In this document: piece by piece, positions 1 through 7,462 of the stretch | How positions within the stretch are numbered: the first letter of the stretch is position 1 | Layout: every line of letters starts with the position of its first letter | Source: UBA1014 sp964344035 | Lineage (GTDB): Bacteria; SAR324; NAC60-12 | DNA: 14,652 nt | Assembly (NCBI GenBank): GCA_964344035.1 | Contig: CAYFLK010000080.1 | Location: forward strand, 1-14,652 | Direction: 5' to 3' | The notes under the pieces: generated by a model | What the model saw: the letters and a program-made list of their open reading frames with translations, nothing else | The model's database searches: none | Told to the model about the DNA's origin: nothing | Made by a program: the position numbers and the translations under genes

Positions 1-284
1 TTTAGTGACTCCAGGTCTGCTTTTTATCCAGCTATGAATTATTAAGGGTTAACTATTTACTAATGCGGGGATATTTCAATACCATTAACCGCGGGCGACT
101 TGTTCCATCCTGACTTCAAGCTAACACTGCGGCAAGTTGTTTTCTTGCTTGATCGTCTCAATAAATGTCGAAATTGTATCGGGGCATTTGTTTTTCCCTG
201 ATGCCTGATTCCCTTGCCGGCATCCGCGGGTTGGTGTTAAAGTTCAGTAATAAGGAAGCAACTGTTTCACTTGCACCATGCGCT

Positions 285-310
285 AAACGGAAAAGTCGCT
301 TTTCCGGTTT
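285..310. terminator. Stem-loop, possible terminator
   Basis: Seven perfect base pairs (GGAAAAG at 289-295 with CTTTTCC at 299-305) enclose a three-base TCG loop. The stem extends outward by C-G and three A-T pairs if one G is bulged. The 3' arm ends in GGTTT. It could end transcription of a gene to the left of the window, but there is no long T tract after it on either strand, so this function is an inference. A regulatory RNA hairpin or a protein-binding palindrome are alternatives. Confidence 0.35.
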
Positions 311-421
311 GTAGCTGGTTGTGCAAATAAATTATGCGTGGGATAAAGCGCATGGGTAAGTTTTGAGAGAACTTAGCCGCAAATCCGCGGGACCAATGAT
401 AACCGTTTGTAAGAAAGATCA

Positions 422-490
422 ATGAGCATCGACTTTACAATCACGCCTGAGATGGATAAGCGAATTCAAGCCTGGCTTGGCCACCCATGA
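422..490 (+). pseudogene. 22-codon ORF, possible gene-start remnant
   Basis: An ATG preceded by a purine-rich AAGAAAGA element opens a 22-residue reading frame that ends in TGA at 488-490. The peptide begins MSIDFTITPEMDK and continues with IQAWLGHP. From memory, this style of N-terminus (a short helix with a WL.GP/WL.HP ending) resembles the first residues of bacterial phospho-sugar mutases, so it may be the decayed start of such a gene. No continuation is visible in any frame downstream, where the TVP38-like gene begins. It could equally be a chance ORF or a small peptide gene. Confidence 0.2.
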
Positions 491-616
491 ATTCTCATCC
501 TGAATTGTCCCTGCCGGTATAGCGAAAGCTTTTCATAACCGCTGCACTGCAAACGCATAGACGTCGAAAATATGCATATTTGATAAACTCCCGACTTTCA
601 CGCAATCCTAACCGTC

Positions 617-1333
617 ATGGCAGAATCAACACGGACTTCCTCAAACACTTTAATGCGCGCATTTGTCGTGCTGGCGTTTGTTTCCCTGGCGGGCGGGTTT
701 TTTCATTTTGACCTCCAGCAATACCTGACCCTGGATTATTTGCGTGAATCCCGTGGCCAGTTGCAGGAGTTCTACGTTAATGAACCGGTGTTAATGCTCG
801 GCGGATATTTTGTGTTGTATGTGCTGGCAACCGCTCTTTCTCTTCCCGGCGCGGCGGTGCTGAGTCTTGCCGGCGGAGGATTGTTCGGCTTGACGGCCGG
901 TGTGCTCACGGTTTCCTTCGCCAGCACCATCGGGGCAACCCTGGCCATGCTGCTCGCGCGGTTCCTGCTGCAGGACTGGGTGCAGAACCGATTCGGAGAA
1001 TATTTACGGACGTTCAACGAAGGAATAGAACGTGAAGGGGGTTTCTACCTGTTCGGATTGAGGCTTGTGCCCGCGTTCCCCTTTTTCGCGATCAACCTGG
1101 TGATGGGGCTGACGCCGATGCGCGCATGGACTTTCTTCTGGGTCAGCCAGCTTGGGATGCTTCCGGGGACAGTGGTTTACATCAATGCCGGGTCGGAACT
1201 GGGCAAGATTCAATCCATGGGAGACATCCTCTCGCCCGGCCTGATAGGCGCTTTCGTGCTGCTCGGCCTTTTCCCTTTAGCCGCAAAGAGACTCGTACGA
1301 GTCTACACCTCCCGTCGCCAGGTATCTGCCTAA
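617..1333 (+). CDS. TVP38/TMEM64 (VTT, DedA-like) family membrane protein
   Basis: This 238-residue integral membrane protein belongs to the VTT/DedA-like superfamily by its motifs. There is an N-terminal helix (about 13-30), a second hydrophobic helix (about 58-76), and the glycine-rich re-entrant segment GGGLFGLTAG (87-95). An SxxGA..A...AR segment (103-115) follows, then the diagnostic RLVPAFPFFAIN (149-160) and LPGT (182-185), and a final helix (206-222) with a basic tail. Relatives in the superfamily are linked to lipid scrambling or ion transport across the inner membrane; the substrate here is unknown. In many bacteria such a gene sits next to a mercuric-reductase-like flavoprotein, which is not present. 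The ATG at 617 gives the full N-terminal helix; no strong Shine-Dalgarno sequence precedes it. The family call is firm, the function open. Confidence 0.88.
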   Translation: MAESTRTSSNTLMRAFVVLAFVSLAGGFFHFDLQQYLTLDYLRESRGQLQEFYVNEPVLMLGGYFVLYVLATALSLPGAAVLSLAGGGLFGLTAGVLTVSFASTIGATLAMLLARFLLQDWVQNRFGEYLRTFNEGIEREGGFYLFGLRLVPAFPFFAINLVMGLTPMRAWTFFWVSQLGMLPGTVVYINAGSELGKIQSMGDILSPGLIGAFVLLGLFPLAAKRLVRVYTSRRQVSA

Positions 1334-1508
1334 CCTCATGTTTGAAATGCTGAGATCATGAACGGAAAGTATTCATGATTTCAGTAATTGCCATGCAGTT
1401 AATTCAGTTTTCTTTCCACGGGCTGCCCGGAGCGCCTCGTCTGGGAATATCCGGAGTGCCGGACCATCAGGAGATCCGGAATTATACGAATGAGAGGGTG
1501 GGGAAAGC

Positions 1509-2342
1509 ATGAAATTAGTGTTGTCCGGTACATTTGTCACGCTGTTTTCCTTGCTCTCGCTGTCCCTTTCCGCCGCCCCGGACGCGGACCTCTGGCCTCG
1601 CTGGCAGGCGCGGGATCCGCAAAACTCTCACCGTATCGACCACCGTGCATGGGACTCATTCCTGGCAAAATACCTGATCACCGACGATCCGTCCGGGATC
1701 AACCTTGTTCGATATCGCTCCGTGAAGCAAGAAGACCGGGAGATCCTGAAGGATTATCTTCTACATCTCCAGCAGATAGAAATATCCCGTTATTCACCTG
1801 CCGAGCAGGAAGCATTCTGGATCAATCTCTACAACGCCAGGACCGTTGAGCTGATACTCGAACACTACCCGGTAAGCTCGATAACCGAAATCTCTTTCGG
1901 TTTTTTCAGTTTCGGTCCGTGGGACGAAAAGCTGATGCGGGTGGAGGGTGAGGAACTTTCGCTGAATGACATCGAGCACCACATACTGCGTCCAATCTGG
2001 CGGGACCCGCGCCTGCATTATGCATTGAACTGCGCCAGCTTCGGCTGTCCCAACCTGCAACGGGAGGCATTCACCGCGGCAAACATGGATCGACTGCTCG
2101 AACAGGCGGCACGGGAGTATGTGAATCACCCGCGCTGCGTGCGCAGGATTAACGGGGTGTTGCGGCTCTCAAAAATATACGATTGGTATGAGGATGATTT
2201 TGGCGGTAGCGTGGAGGGGGTTCTGAAGCATCTGCAAATGTATGCCGAACCGAAACTGGCCGCGAGCCTGCACGCTTATGCAGATAAGCTCGAATATGAA
2301 TATGATTGGAAGCTAAATGAATCCATATCTGCGGAAATTTAA
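1509..2342 (+). CDS. DUF547 domain protein, predicted secreted
   Basis: The 277-residue product starts with a classical signal peptide: a lysine, a long Leu/Ser/Phe core and an SLSAAP cleavage region near residue 22, so it is probably periplasmic. The rest is a DUF547 domain, recognised by EAFWINLYNA (about 105-114), DIEHHILR (154-161), HYALNCASFGCPNL (170-183) and LSKIYDWYEDDFGG (220-233), with YDWKLNE near the end. The family has a conserved Cys and His/Asp pattern and is widespread in Gram-negative bacteria and plants, but has no settled biochemical role. A purine-rich GGGTGGGGAAAG stretch just before the ATG serves as ribosome-binding site. It lies 175 bases after the TVP38-like gene on the same strand; co-transcription is possible but not shown. 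Confidence 0.88.
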   Translation: MKLVLSGTFVTLFSLLSLSLSAAPDADLWPRWQARDPQNSHRIDHRAWDSFLAKYLITDDPSGINLVRYRSVKQEDREILKDYLLHLQQIEISRYSPAEQEAFWINLYNARTVELILEHYPVSSITEISFGFFSFGPWDEKLMRVEGEELSLNDIEHHILRPIWRDPRLHYALNCASFGCPNLQREAFTAANMDRLLEQAAREYVNHPRCVRRINGVLRLSKIYDWYEDDFGGSVEGVLKHLQMYAEPKLAASLHAYADKLEYEYDWKLNESISAEI

Positions 2343-2814
2343 TCCCTTGAACGACCCACAAAGGGCCGTTGAAGCCCTGGAACTTTCTCTTGACCATTTT
2401 CAATTTTCCAATTAATTCTCTGTTTTAATAAAACTGATCACCCACTCTATTTTTGATCTGCGAAAAAACGATGATCTTTCAACTATTTTTTAACGTTTAG
2501 CTGAATCAAAAGCTTTACAGAGCGCTTGAAAACAAGAGATAAGAAAGTGTCAGAGTTGATTCATCGGTCTATCTCTTTCCCGAAAACACACAACCTGAGA
2601 ATTTTACTTGATTTGATTCCATCCGACTTGGGCATTCCACACAAGTGCAACGAAGTGCGACTTTGACTGGATACGCAGTGGAACTACGTTATCCCATGGA
2701 TGTGGAATTGATCGAAAAAAAGAATACGACCATGCCCTTCTAGTTGCGGAGACTACCTTGAACTGGGTCGGTCTCATTTTGACCAACGAGGCATAATAAC
2801 CGTACAACTCCCAA
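2343..2814. other. AT-rich spacer between convergent genes
   Basis: This 472-base spacer separates the plus-strand DUF547 gene from the minus-strand transporter. Apart from the weak hairpin at 2351-2369 I see no defined element. Two overlapping open stretches around 2604-2807, one on each strand, have no recognisable homology and no good start: the minus one opens only with TTG, and the plus one has an in-frame stop just upstream and no start codon. I do not call either as a gene. Confidence 0.5.
2351..2369 (+). terminator. Weak hairpin after the DUF547 gene
   Basis: ACGACCC and GGGCCGT form a seven-pair stem with one A-C mismatch around an ACAAA loop, nine bases after the stop codon of the DUF547 gene. 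The position suits a terminator, but the T-rich stretch begins only about 20 bases later, so it would be a poor intrinsic terminator. Confidence 0.25.
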
Positions 2815-3883
2815 TTACCTAACTCTCAAAGCATCCAACTCACTCCGACCCGCAGTTGGTGCTTTTTTATCATATAGCCCCTGCATCTGAATCTGCAAAG
2901 AACTTGGTTTTCGCTGTTTCAAAGTGATTTTATTTGAGGCTGCTTTCTTCGCAAAAGCTGCTGACCATTTTTCTCGGATTGTTCCGGACTTGTTGAAAAG
3001 TAGCATCCCGCCGACAATGAGGAACAGGCCAAGGATGTGAAAAAGCATGAGTTTTTCCCCCAGGAAGATGAATGCCAGCAGTGAAGCATAAACCGGGACA
3101 AGGTTGACGAACAATCCGCCGCGGTTTGCGCCCAGCATCTCGATTCCACGGATCCAGAACAAAAAGGCCAGGATTGAGGGAAACACGGCGATGTAGACCA
3201 CTCCCGCCACGACTGAGAATTCCAGTCGGGGTAGTGGTTTGGTCAGCAGGTCCGCCACGTAAAGCGGGGTCAGCCCCAGTTCTCCTAAAAGACAATGTGA
3301 TCCAAAGGAAACTGAGCGGATGAAGACCCTCAGGCTTCAACCTGAGTAAAACCGAGTACAACGCGTAGGACGCGATTGCTATCAGCAGCCAAAGGTCTCC
3401 CGCGACAAAGGTGAACCCGACCAGCGTGGACCATTGTCCGCGGCAGACGATGATGACCACGCCGCCCATGCAGATCAGCAGGCCCAGCAGTTGCAGACCC
3501 GCAATCCGTTCGCGGAAGATCAGCAGGGAAAACAGCACGATCGCAGCGGGCATCGCCGACTGCAGCAGCGCGGCGTTCATGACGTAGGTCGTGTGCAGCG
3601 CCAAGTAGAGCAGGGTGTTGAAGCATGATACCCCGAGCAGCGAAAGCACGGTCGGTTTTTTCCAGGACTTCCGGATGTTTGGCCAGTCCTCGCGCAGCGC
3701 TTTGCGGGAAAAAGGAAATAGCAGTAGCAGCGCCGGCAGCCAGCGCCACCACGCCAGCGTCACCGGCGGGACCAACTCGTGAATCCCCCGTCCGATAACA
3801 GCGTTCCCCGCCCAAAACAGCGGGGTGAGAGCGAGCATCAGGTAGGGTTGATGATACAACCAGTTTCGCGGACGTAACAACAT
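2815..3883 (-). pseudogene. EamA/DMT-family transporter, single-base frameshift
   Basis: Two minus-strand frames together encode one drug/metabolite transporter of about 355 residues. The first part (3883 to about 3290) holds the first EamA repeat: TPLFWAGNAVIGRG, WWRWLPALLLLFPF, FNTLLYLALHTT, and the end-of-repeat FRERIAGLQLLGLLICMGGV. The second part (about 3286 to 2815) holds the second repeat: AVFPSILAFLFWIRGIEML, NLVPVYASLLAFIFLGEKL and GLFLIVGGMLLF, then an unusual basic hydrophilic tail of about 60 residues. The frames meet at a run of four A (3287-3290 on the plus strand). Removing one base restores ITLSLGELGLTPLYVADLL across the junction. Substrate is unknown. The ATG at 3883 is preferred to the TTG at 3892. 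Because both halves are otherwise well conserved, a sequencing indel is as likely as a real or very recent mutation. Confidence 0.8.
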
Positions 3884-4298
3884 GACGGACAAAATCAGGT
3901 TATTTGAAGATTACCGATAAGTTTCCGGATTTTGTATATCGTTTCATTATGCTTGACCATACCTTGTTTTACACCAGCAAAACCGGGTCCGGAAGGGAGT
4001 TTGAACAAGACAAATCAGTATAATTTTGCTGCCTGTCGCAGTTTCATCCACGGGAGCTTTGCTGGAAGACGGGTGCTTGGTGGTTACAATCAGTCTGGAT
4101 TTCGATAATGTTTTTTATCCCGATTTCGAATTGGATTGTCCAAGCTTCTCACCGGTCTCGTGATAACAGTAAGGATGCGTTTGATGTAACGGAATGAAGT
4201 AAACACGTCTCTCCCCTTGAATTTTGTGGGCAGACTTGTCATACAAACATCTTCAGTGTCTGCTGACACACACTACCCATAAACGGCAAAACATCAAA
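3884..4298. other. Divergent intergenic region
   Basis: This 415-base region lies between the minus-strand transporter and the plus-strand pterin cluster, so it should carry promoters for both. No clear promoter pair, riboswitch or terminator could be assigned by eye. A 24-codon ORF (3949-4023, starting MLDHTLFYTSK) has no recognised homology and is not called. A TTG-initiated in-frame extension of the SDR gene reaches back to 4224 but is not supported by the family's usual start. Confidence 0.45.
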
Positions 4299-5015
4299 AT
4301 GGCTGGGACAGCACTGATCACCGGCGGCGCCAAAAGAATAGGACGCCAACTGACTCTCGGGCTGGCGCGCAAAGGGTGGAACGTTGCCCTGCATTATCAC
4401 CGTTCGGATGATGCAGCTCTGCAGACTCAGGAAGAAGTTGAATCATTTTCTGTACGCTGCACGCTGCACCAGGCTGACCTGGGTTCATTTGATGAGCTTA
4501 TGGAAATGGCGCAGTCGGTTTTTTCCCGCTATCCGGATTTGGAACTGTTGATCAATAACGCCTCGGTCTATGAAAAAAGCGGGCTGAGGAGTGTCAACGA
4601 GGAGGTATTTAACCGCCAGTTCGACATAAATTTCAAGGCGCCGTTTTTCCTGATGCAGCACTTTCAAGGTGTACGGGGCCACGGGCACATTGTTAACCTG
4701 CTGGACACAAGGGTCACTTCCGATCATGAACCATCCTACACCGCGTATCACCTTGCAAAACAGGCGCTGATGCATCTCACTCGCACAGCGGCTCTGGACT
4801 TTGCGCCGGGGATCAGGGTCAACGCGATCGCGCCCGGACCGGCCATGGCGCCTGAAGGTCATCCCGATTCGTATCTCAAGCAGCGCATACGGGACACCCC
4901 GCTTCAACGGACCATAGATTCGCTTTCCATCGAGCAGGCGCTTCATTTCCTCTTGGAAAACGTCAATGTCACCGGACAAATTATCTTTTGCGACAACGGC
5001 GCTCACCTGCACTAA
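4299..5015 (+). CDS. folM: FolM/PTR1-like pteridine reductase (SDR family)
   Basis: The 238-residue short-chain dehydrogenase has the pteridine-reductase hallmarks: the nucleotide-binding TGGAKRIG (8-15) instead of TGxxxGxG, and HYHRS (32-36) with an arginine that favours NADPH. NNAS is at 86-89, and the Asp136, Tyr150, Lys154 set (LLDTRV and YHLAK) matches the Asp-Tyr-Lys catalytic arrangement of trypanosomatid PTR1. RVNAIAPG (173-180) is also present. FolM reduces dihydromonapterin to tetrahydromonapterin and has weak dihydrofolate reductase activity in E. coli. Here it heads a cluster with a FolX-like and an HPPK-like gene, which supports a pterin substrate. The ATG at 4299 places the Rossmann motif at the usual distance from the N-terminus; a TTG extension from 4224 would add 25 unlikely residues. 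No good Shine-Dalgarno sequence is visible. The assignment as FolM rather than another pteridine reductase rests on motifs and context. Confidence 0.8.
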   Translation: MAGTALITGGAKRIGRQLTLGLARKGWNVALHYHRSDDAALQTQEEVESFSVRCTLHQADLGSFDELMEMAQSVFSRYPDLELLINNASVYEKSGLRSVNEEVFNRQFDINFKAPFFLMQHFQGVRGHGHIVNLLDTRVTSDHEPSYTAYHLAKQALMHLTRTAALDFAPGIRVNAIAPGPAMAPEGHPDSYLKQRIRDTPLQRTIDSLSIEQALHFLLENVNVTGQIIFCDNGAHLH

Positions 5016-5030
5016 ATTAAAAGAAACCCC

Positions 5031-5399
5031 ATGTCCATCATCCGCATCAAAGACCTGACCCTGCGCACCTACATCGGGTTTAAACCGCATGAACGCAAAC
5101 ACAAACAGGACGTGACCATAAACCTGGAAGCGGAGGTGGATACGTCCGGGGTGGAGGTTTCCGATGATATTGAGAGTGCTGAATTTTATGACTATCGCGC
5201 GTTAAGCAAAACTGTCATAAAGCTGGTTGAAGAAAGCCGGTTCGACCTGCTTGAAGCACTCACTCACAAGGTCCTGGACACGGTTATGCAGGACCAGCGC
5301 GTATTGCGCGCTACGGTTGAGATTGAAAAACCTCATGCACTGCGATATTCCCGCGCGGTTTCCGTAGAACTTTCAGCACGAAAAAACACGGATGAATGA
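5031..5399 (+). CDS. folX: FolX/FolB family: dihydroneopterin triphosphate 2'-epimerase or aldolase
   Basis: This 122-residue tunnelling-fold enzyme begins SIIRIKDLTLRTYIGF and carries Tyr55 in YDYRAL, FDLLEALTHKVLD (71-83) and EIEKPHALRYSRAVSV (97-112). Lys100 is the expected catalytic or pterin-site lysine and Glu75 the pterin-anchoring acid. From memory, the opening IIRIK.L.LRT.IG, the LLE.LT..VLD stretch and HALRY.. are closer to E. coli FolX (epimerase, monapterin pathway) than to ordinary FolB aldolases; FolB also acts on dihydroneopterin, so the two cannot be separated with certainty by eye. Only 15 bases separate it from the FolM-like gene, and its end overlaps the next gene, so the three form an operon. 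Confidence 0.78.
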   Translation: MSIIRIKDLTLRTYIGFKPHERKHKQDVTINLEAEVDTSGVEVSDDIESAEFYDYRALSKTVIKLVEESRFDLLEALTHKVLDTVMQDQRVLRATVEIEKPHALRYSRAVSVELSARKNTDE

Positions 5400-5826
5400 A
5401 GGAGTGATAGCTCTCGGTTCCAACATCGATCCTGAATCCAATTTTGACCAGGCGCTCACGCTGCTTGCGCGCAAGACCCCAATCCTCAAGCGCAGTCAGT
5501 GGGTCCGCACCGCCCCGATCGGCATTACCGAACAGGCGGACTTCCTCAATGGCGTTGTGCTGGTCAGGACGGATGAGTCACTGGAGGCGTTTGATGCGGA
5601 TTTGAAGAAAATAGAGGATTTGATGGAACGTGACAGGACGCAGCCCAAATTTGGCCCGCGCATTATCGATCTGGATATAGTGGTGTGGAACGGGGAGATC
5701 GTTGACGAAGATTACCACCAAAGGGAATTTCTCAGACAGAGCGTCCGGGAAGTGCTGCCCGATTTTATACCCGAGGGACACGGCGAGGTCTATAATCCCC
5801 GAGTCCCCTTTCAGTCGGTTTGTTGA
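5392..5826 (+). CDS. folK: HPPK-like pterin pyrophosphokinase, divergent
   Basis: The 144-residue protein is a 6-hydroxymethyl-7,8-dihydropterin pyrophosphokinase by GSNI (9-12), TAPIG...QADFLNGVV (40-56) and FGPRIIDLDI (87-96). Asp93 and Asp95 are the metal-binding pair, and Arg82 and Arg90 lie at the expected places. It is shorter than E. coli FolK (159 residues). The tryptophan before GPR is replaced by phenylalanine, and the loop normally reading PH.....R.F.L is reduced to YHQREFL (108-114), about four residues short and without the Pro-His pair. The pyrophosphoryl-transfer loop is therefore altered; it may be a low-activity or specialised paralogue rather than the main folate enzyme. The start overlaps the preceding stop in ATGAATGA, which suggests translational coupling. 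The last codons end 15 bases before an assembly gap, but the stop at 5824-5826 is complete. Confidence 0.8.
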   Translation: MNEGVIALGSNIDPESNFDQALTLLARKTPILKRSQWVRTAPIGITEQADFLNGVVLVRTDESLEAFDADLKKIEDLMERDRTQPKFGPRIIDLDIVVWNGEIVDEDYHQREFLRQSVREVLPDFIPEGHGEVYNPRVPFQSVC

Positions 5827-5841
5827 ATCTCCCGATATCAG

Positions 5842-5893
5842 NNNNNNNNNNNNNNNNNNNNNNNNNNNNNNNNNNNNNNNNNNNNNNNNNNNN
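5842..5893. other. Assembly gap (52 N)
   Basis: A run of 52 unknown bases interrupts the sequence between the convergent HPPK-like and PilZ genes. The true gap length may differ. The 3' end of the PilZ gene and any terminator between the two genes are hidden here. Confidence 0.98.
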
Positions 5894-7097
5894 TCTTCAT
5901 GCGGTGCAGGTACTGGTTGAGTTTCATGTGCGTCAGCCTGTCAACGTTCACATATTTCAGGTGCAGCTCACAGGACTGGTTTTTCGGGGCCATGCTGAGG
6001 ACTGAAGACGCAAGGTCTTCGCGCATGCTGGCCTTTGGCAGGTGATAAAGGAGGACGTCCTTTTGATGCAGTTTCCCGCCGTCTACGTTGTCCATCAGCA
6101 CTTTCATTCCGCCGCTGCTCATGTCTACAATTCGGCCGTGGAGCGGGATCACTTTTCCGACGGGTTTGCCGAATTTCTCATGCAGATCATAATCTGCTTC
6201 TGAAACAAGGTTGAAATCCATTTCCATCGAAATCGGCAGACGCTCCGATTCGCGGATGCTCCTGTGTTGAATGTCCGACGAGTGAGCGAGCACAACCGCG
6301 TTCATTTCCGACACCAACTGCCGGACGACCCGCAGAGTGAAGACGTAATCGGCCTCGTGCCCGCGTCGTATTTTGCACCGGACTTCCCGGAACTGCTTGA
6401 GGTTTGCCGGTCTGCCCCGGACCTGTGGGGGCTTGATGTACAACCCTTCATCATCACCCTTTAGCACAGTCGTCATGAAACTCACTTCCCGGTTGTGGTG
6501 TCGGATGCGGCACTCGAAGTTCAGGCCTGGATCAAGCATCTGTGTGCAGACAAAAGGCCGTTCAAAGTTGCGGAAAGTAAACCGCAGTTGCCTTCGCAGA
6601 TGGTATATCCGTTCATTGTGCCCCGATTTGAATGCCTTGGAATTCCTGTGCTCAACAACCCGTGATTCAAACTCTTCGTTGGACATAACGACCGGTACCA
6701 GGTCTACCGGGTCTTTGCTGCGGCAAAGCAGCTGAAGAAACTTGCGCTCTTCTTTCTCAACTCCGCGGTTTTCCAGCTCTGCTTCCAAGATCAGCTTCGC
6801 CTGTTCGTCCAGCACTTCTTCCATTTCCTCCTCCTCCTCACGGGCACGCAGGTAACGGAAGAGGAAGAAGGCGCCTACTGTGACGACCACCATGCCCGCA
6901 ATCAGAAAATAAAAGGAAGTGGGAAAAACGGGCGGCGCGGACTTGAGGACATTGGTGACCGCTAGGTCGCCAAGTTCAAAGGTGGGTTTGGGGTAGCTGC
7001 CCAGCCGGAAACGGTCGATGCCGCAGAACCAGGCCCCCGTGAGGAAAAAAGCAGTCCCGCGGAGAAGGACCCCTGAAATATATCTAACCTTTTTCAT
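5894..7097 (-). CDS. Membrane-anchored PilZ domain protein, 3' end in gap
   Basis: At least 401 residues are visible before the sequence runs into unknown bases. The order is: an N-terminal hydrophobic segment (about 8-26), a short presumably periplasmic stretch, a second membrane helix (about 60-82), an acidic Glu-rich stretch (87-95) starting a helical linker, and an unrecognised middle domain (about 100-270). A C-terminal PilZ domain follows. The PilZ signature is complete: RESER (282-286, the RxxxR motif) and DMSSGG (325-330, the DxSxxG motif), so cyclic-di-GMP binding is expected. The output is unknown; the layout recalls YcgR-like proteins with an extra domain before PilZ, but tethered to the inner membrane. 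The frame is open further upstream to 7424, but the ATG at 7097 has a strong GGAGGGA site four bases away and gives a proper membrane N-terminus. Only a few residues are probably missing, since the visible part already passes the end of the PilZ fold. Confidence 0.85.
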
Positions 7098-7099
7098 GG

Positions 7100-7106
7100 T
7101 CCCTCC
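7100..7106 (-). promoter_or_regulatory. Ribosome-binding site setting the PilZ start
   Basis: On the minus strand the sequence reads GGAGGGA followed by CC and the ATG at 7097. This near-perfect Shine-Dalgarno match decides for this start over upstream in-frame codons. Confidence 0.75.
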
Positions 7107-7462
7107 AGTACGGAGTGAATGTATAAACTCAGCATAATTTATTCTATGCCGGTGTCTATTGGTAATCTTACATAAAAGAACCCCCTGATATTTACCTGAA
7201 AAGCGGTTACTGAATGGATTGAGGGATATCGATGGAAACAACGCGCCTGCTAAGCTGATTCGTGTACGCACAGTCTTACAGCGACAAGAAGTGACCCCGA
7301 TAGTGAGTCGGTTTTGTGTGCAAAAAATGAAACATCTTGACTTCAAATACTGCTGAATGAAAACTGTTTTTATTCTGGCAGGTGCGTACCCCTGGTAATC
7401 ACGAGAGCCGTGCTTGTCCCGCAAATCAATAACAGGGTTACATCATTACCACATAAGGACCC
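7107..7462. other. Divergent intergenic region upstream of PilZ and dehydrogenase genes
   Basis: About 360 bases lie between two divergent genes and must hold both promoters. An AT-rich patch near 7120-7150 could contain a minus-strand -10 element for the PilZ gene, but no pair of boxes is good enough to call. An AAGGA Shine-Dalgarno sequence precedes the dehydrogenase ATG at 7463. The PilZ frame stays open through most of this region, but composition and lack of motifs argue against coding. Confidence 0.45.

Larger units (their letters stand above)
1..616. other. Intergenic region without a convincing gene
   Basis: No long ORF, tRNA or rRNA signature is visible on either strand of this 616-base stretch. 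It contains a stable hairpin (285-310), three copies of the heptamer CCGCGGG (89-95, 224-230, 385-391) and a 22-codon ORF (422-490), each listed separately. The base composition is more AT-rich than the genes that follow. Part of it presumably holds the promoter of the membrane protein starting at 617, but I could not point to a convincing -35/-10 pair. Confidence 0.6.

Noticed and set aside
2604..2807. Opposite open stretches in the spacer before the transporter, one on each strand
   Set aside because: The minus ORF starts only with TTG and has no Shine-Dalgarno sequence, and the plus one lacks a start codon. Neither product resembles a known family, so a chance origin or an unrecognisable relic cannot be told apart.
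4485..5102. Minus-strand ORF of 205 codons across the folM/folX junction
   Set aside because: It is antisense to two well-supported enzymes and shows no motif of its own.
7098..7424. Upstream extension of the PilZ frame to 7424
   Set aside because: The strong ribosome-binding site at 7100-7106 and the membrane N-terminus starting at 7097 favour the shorter protein. The extension is not conserved-looking and falls in AT-rich intergenic DNA.
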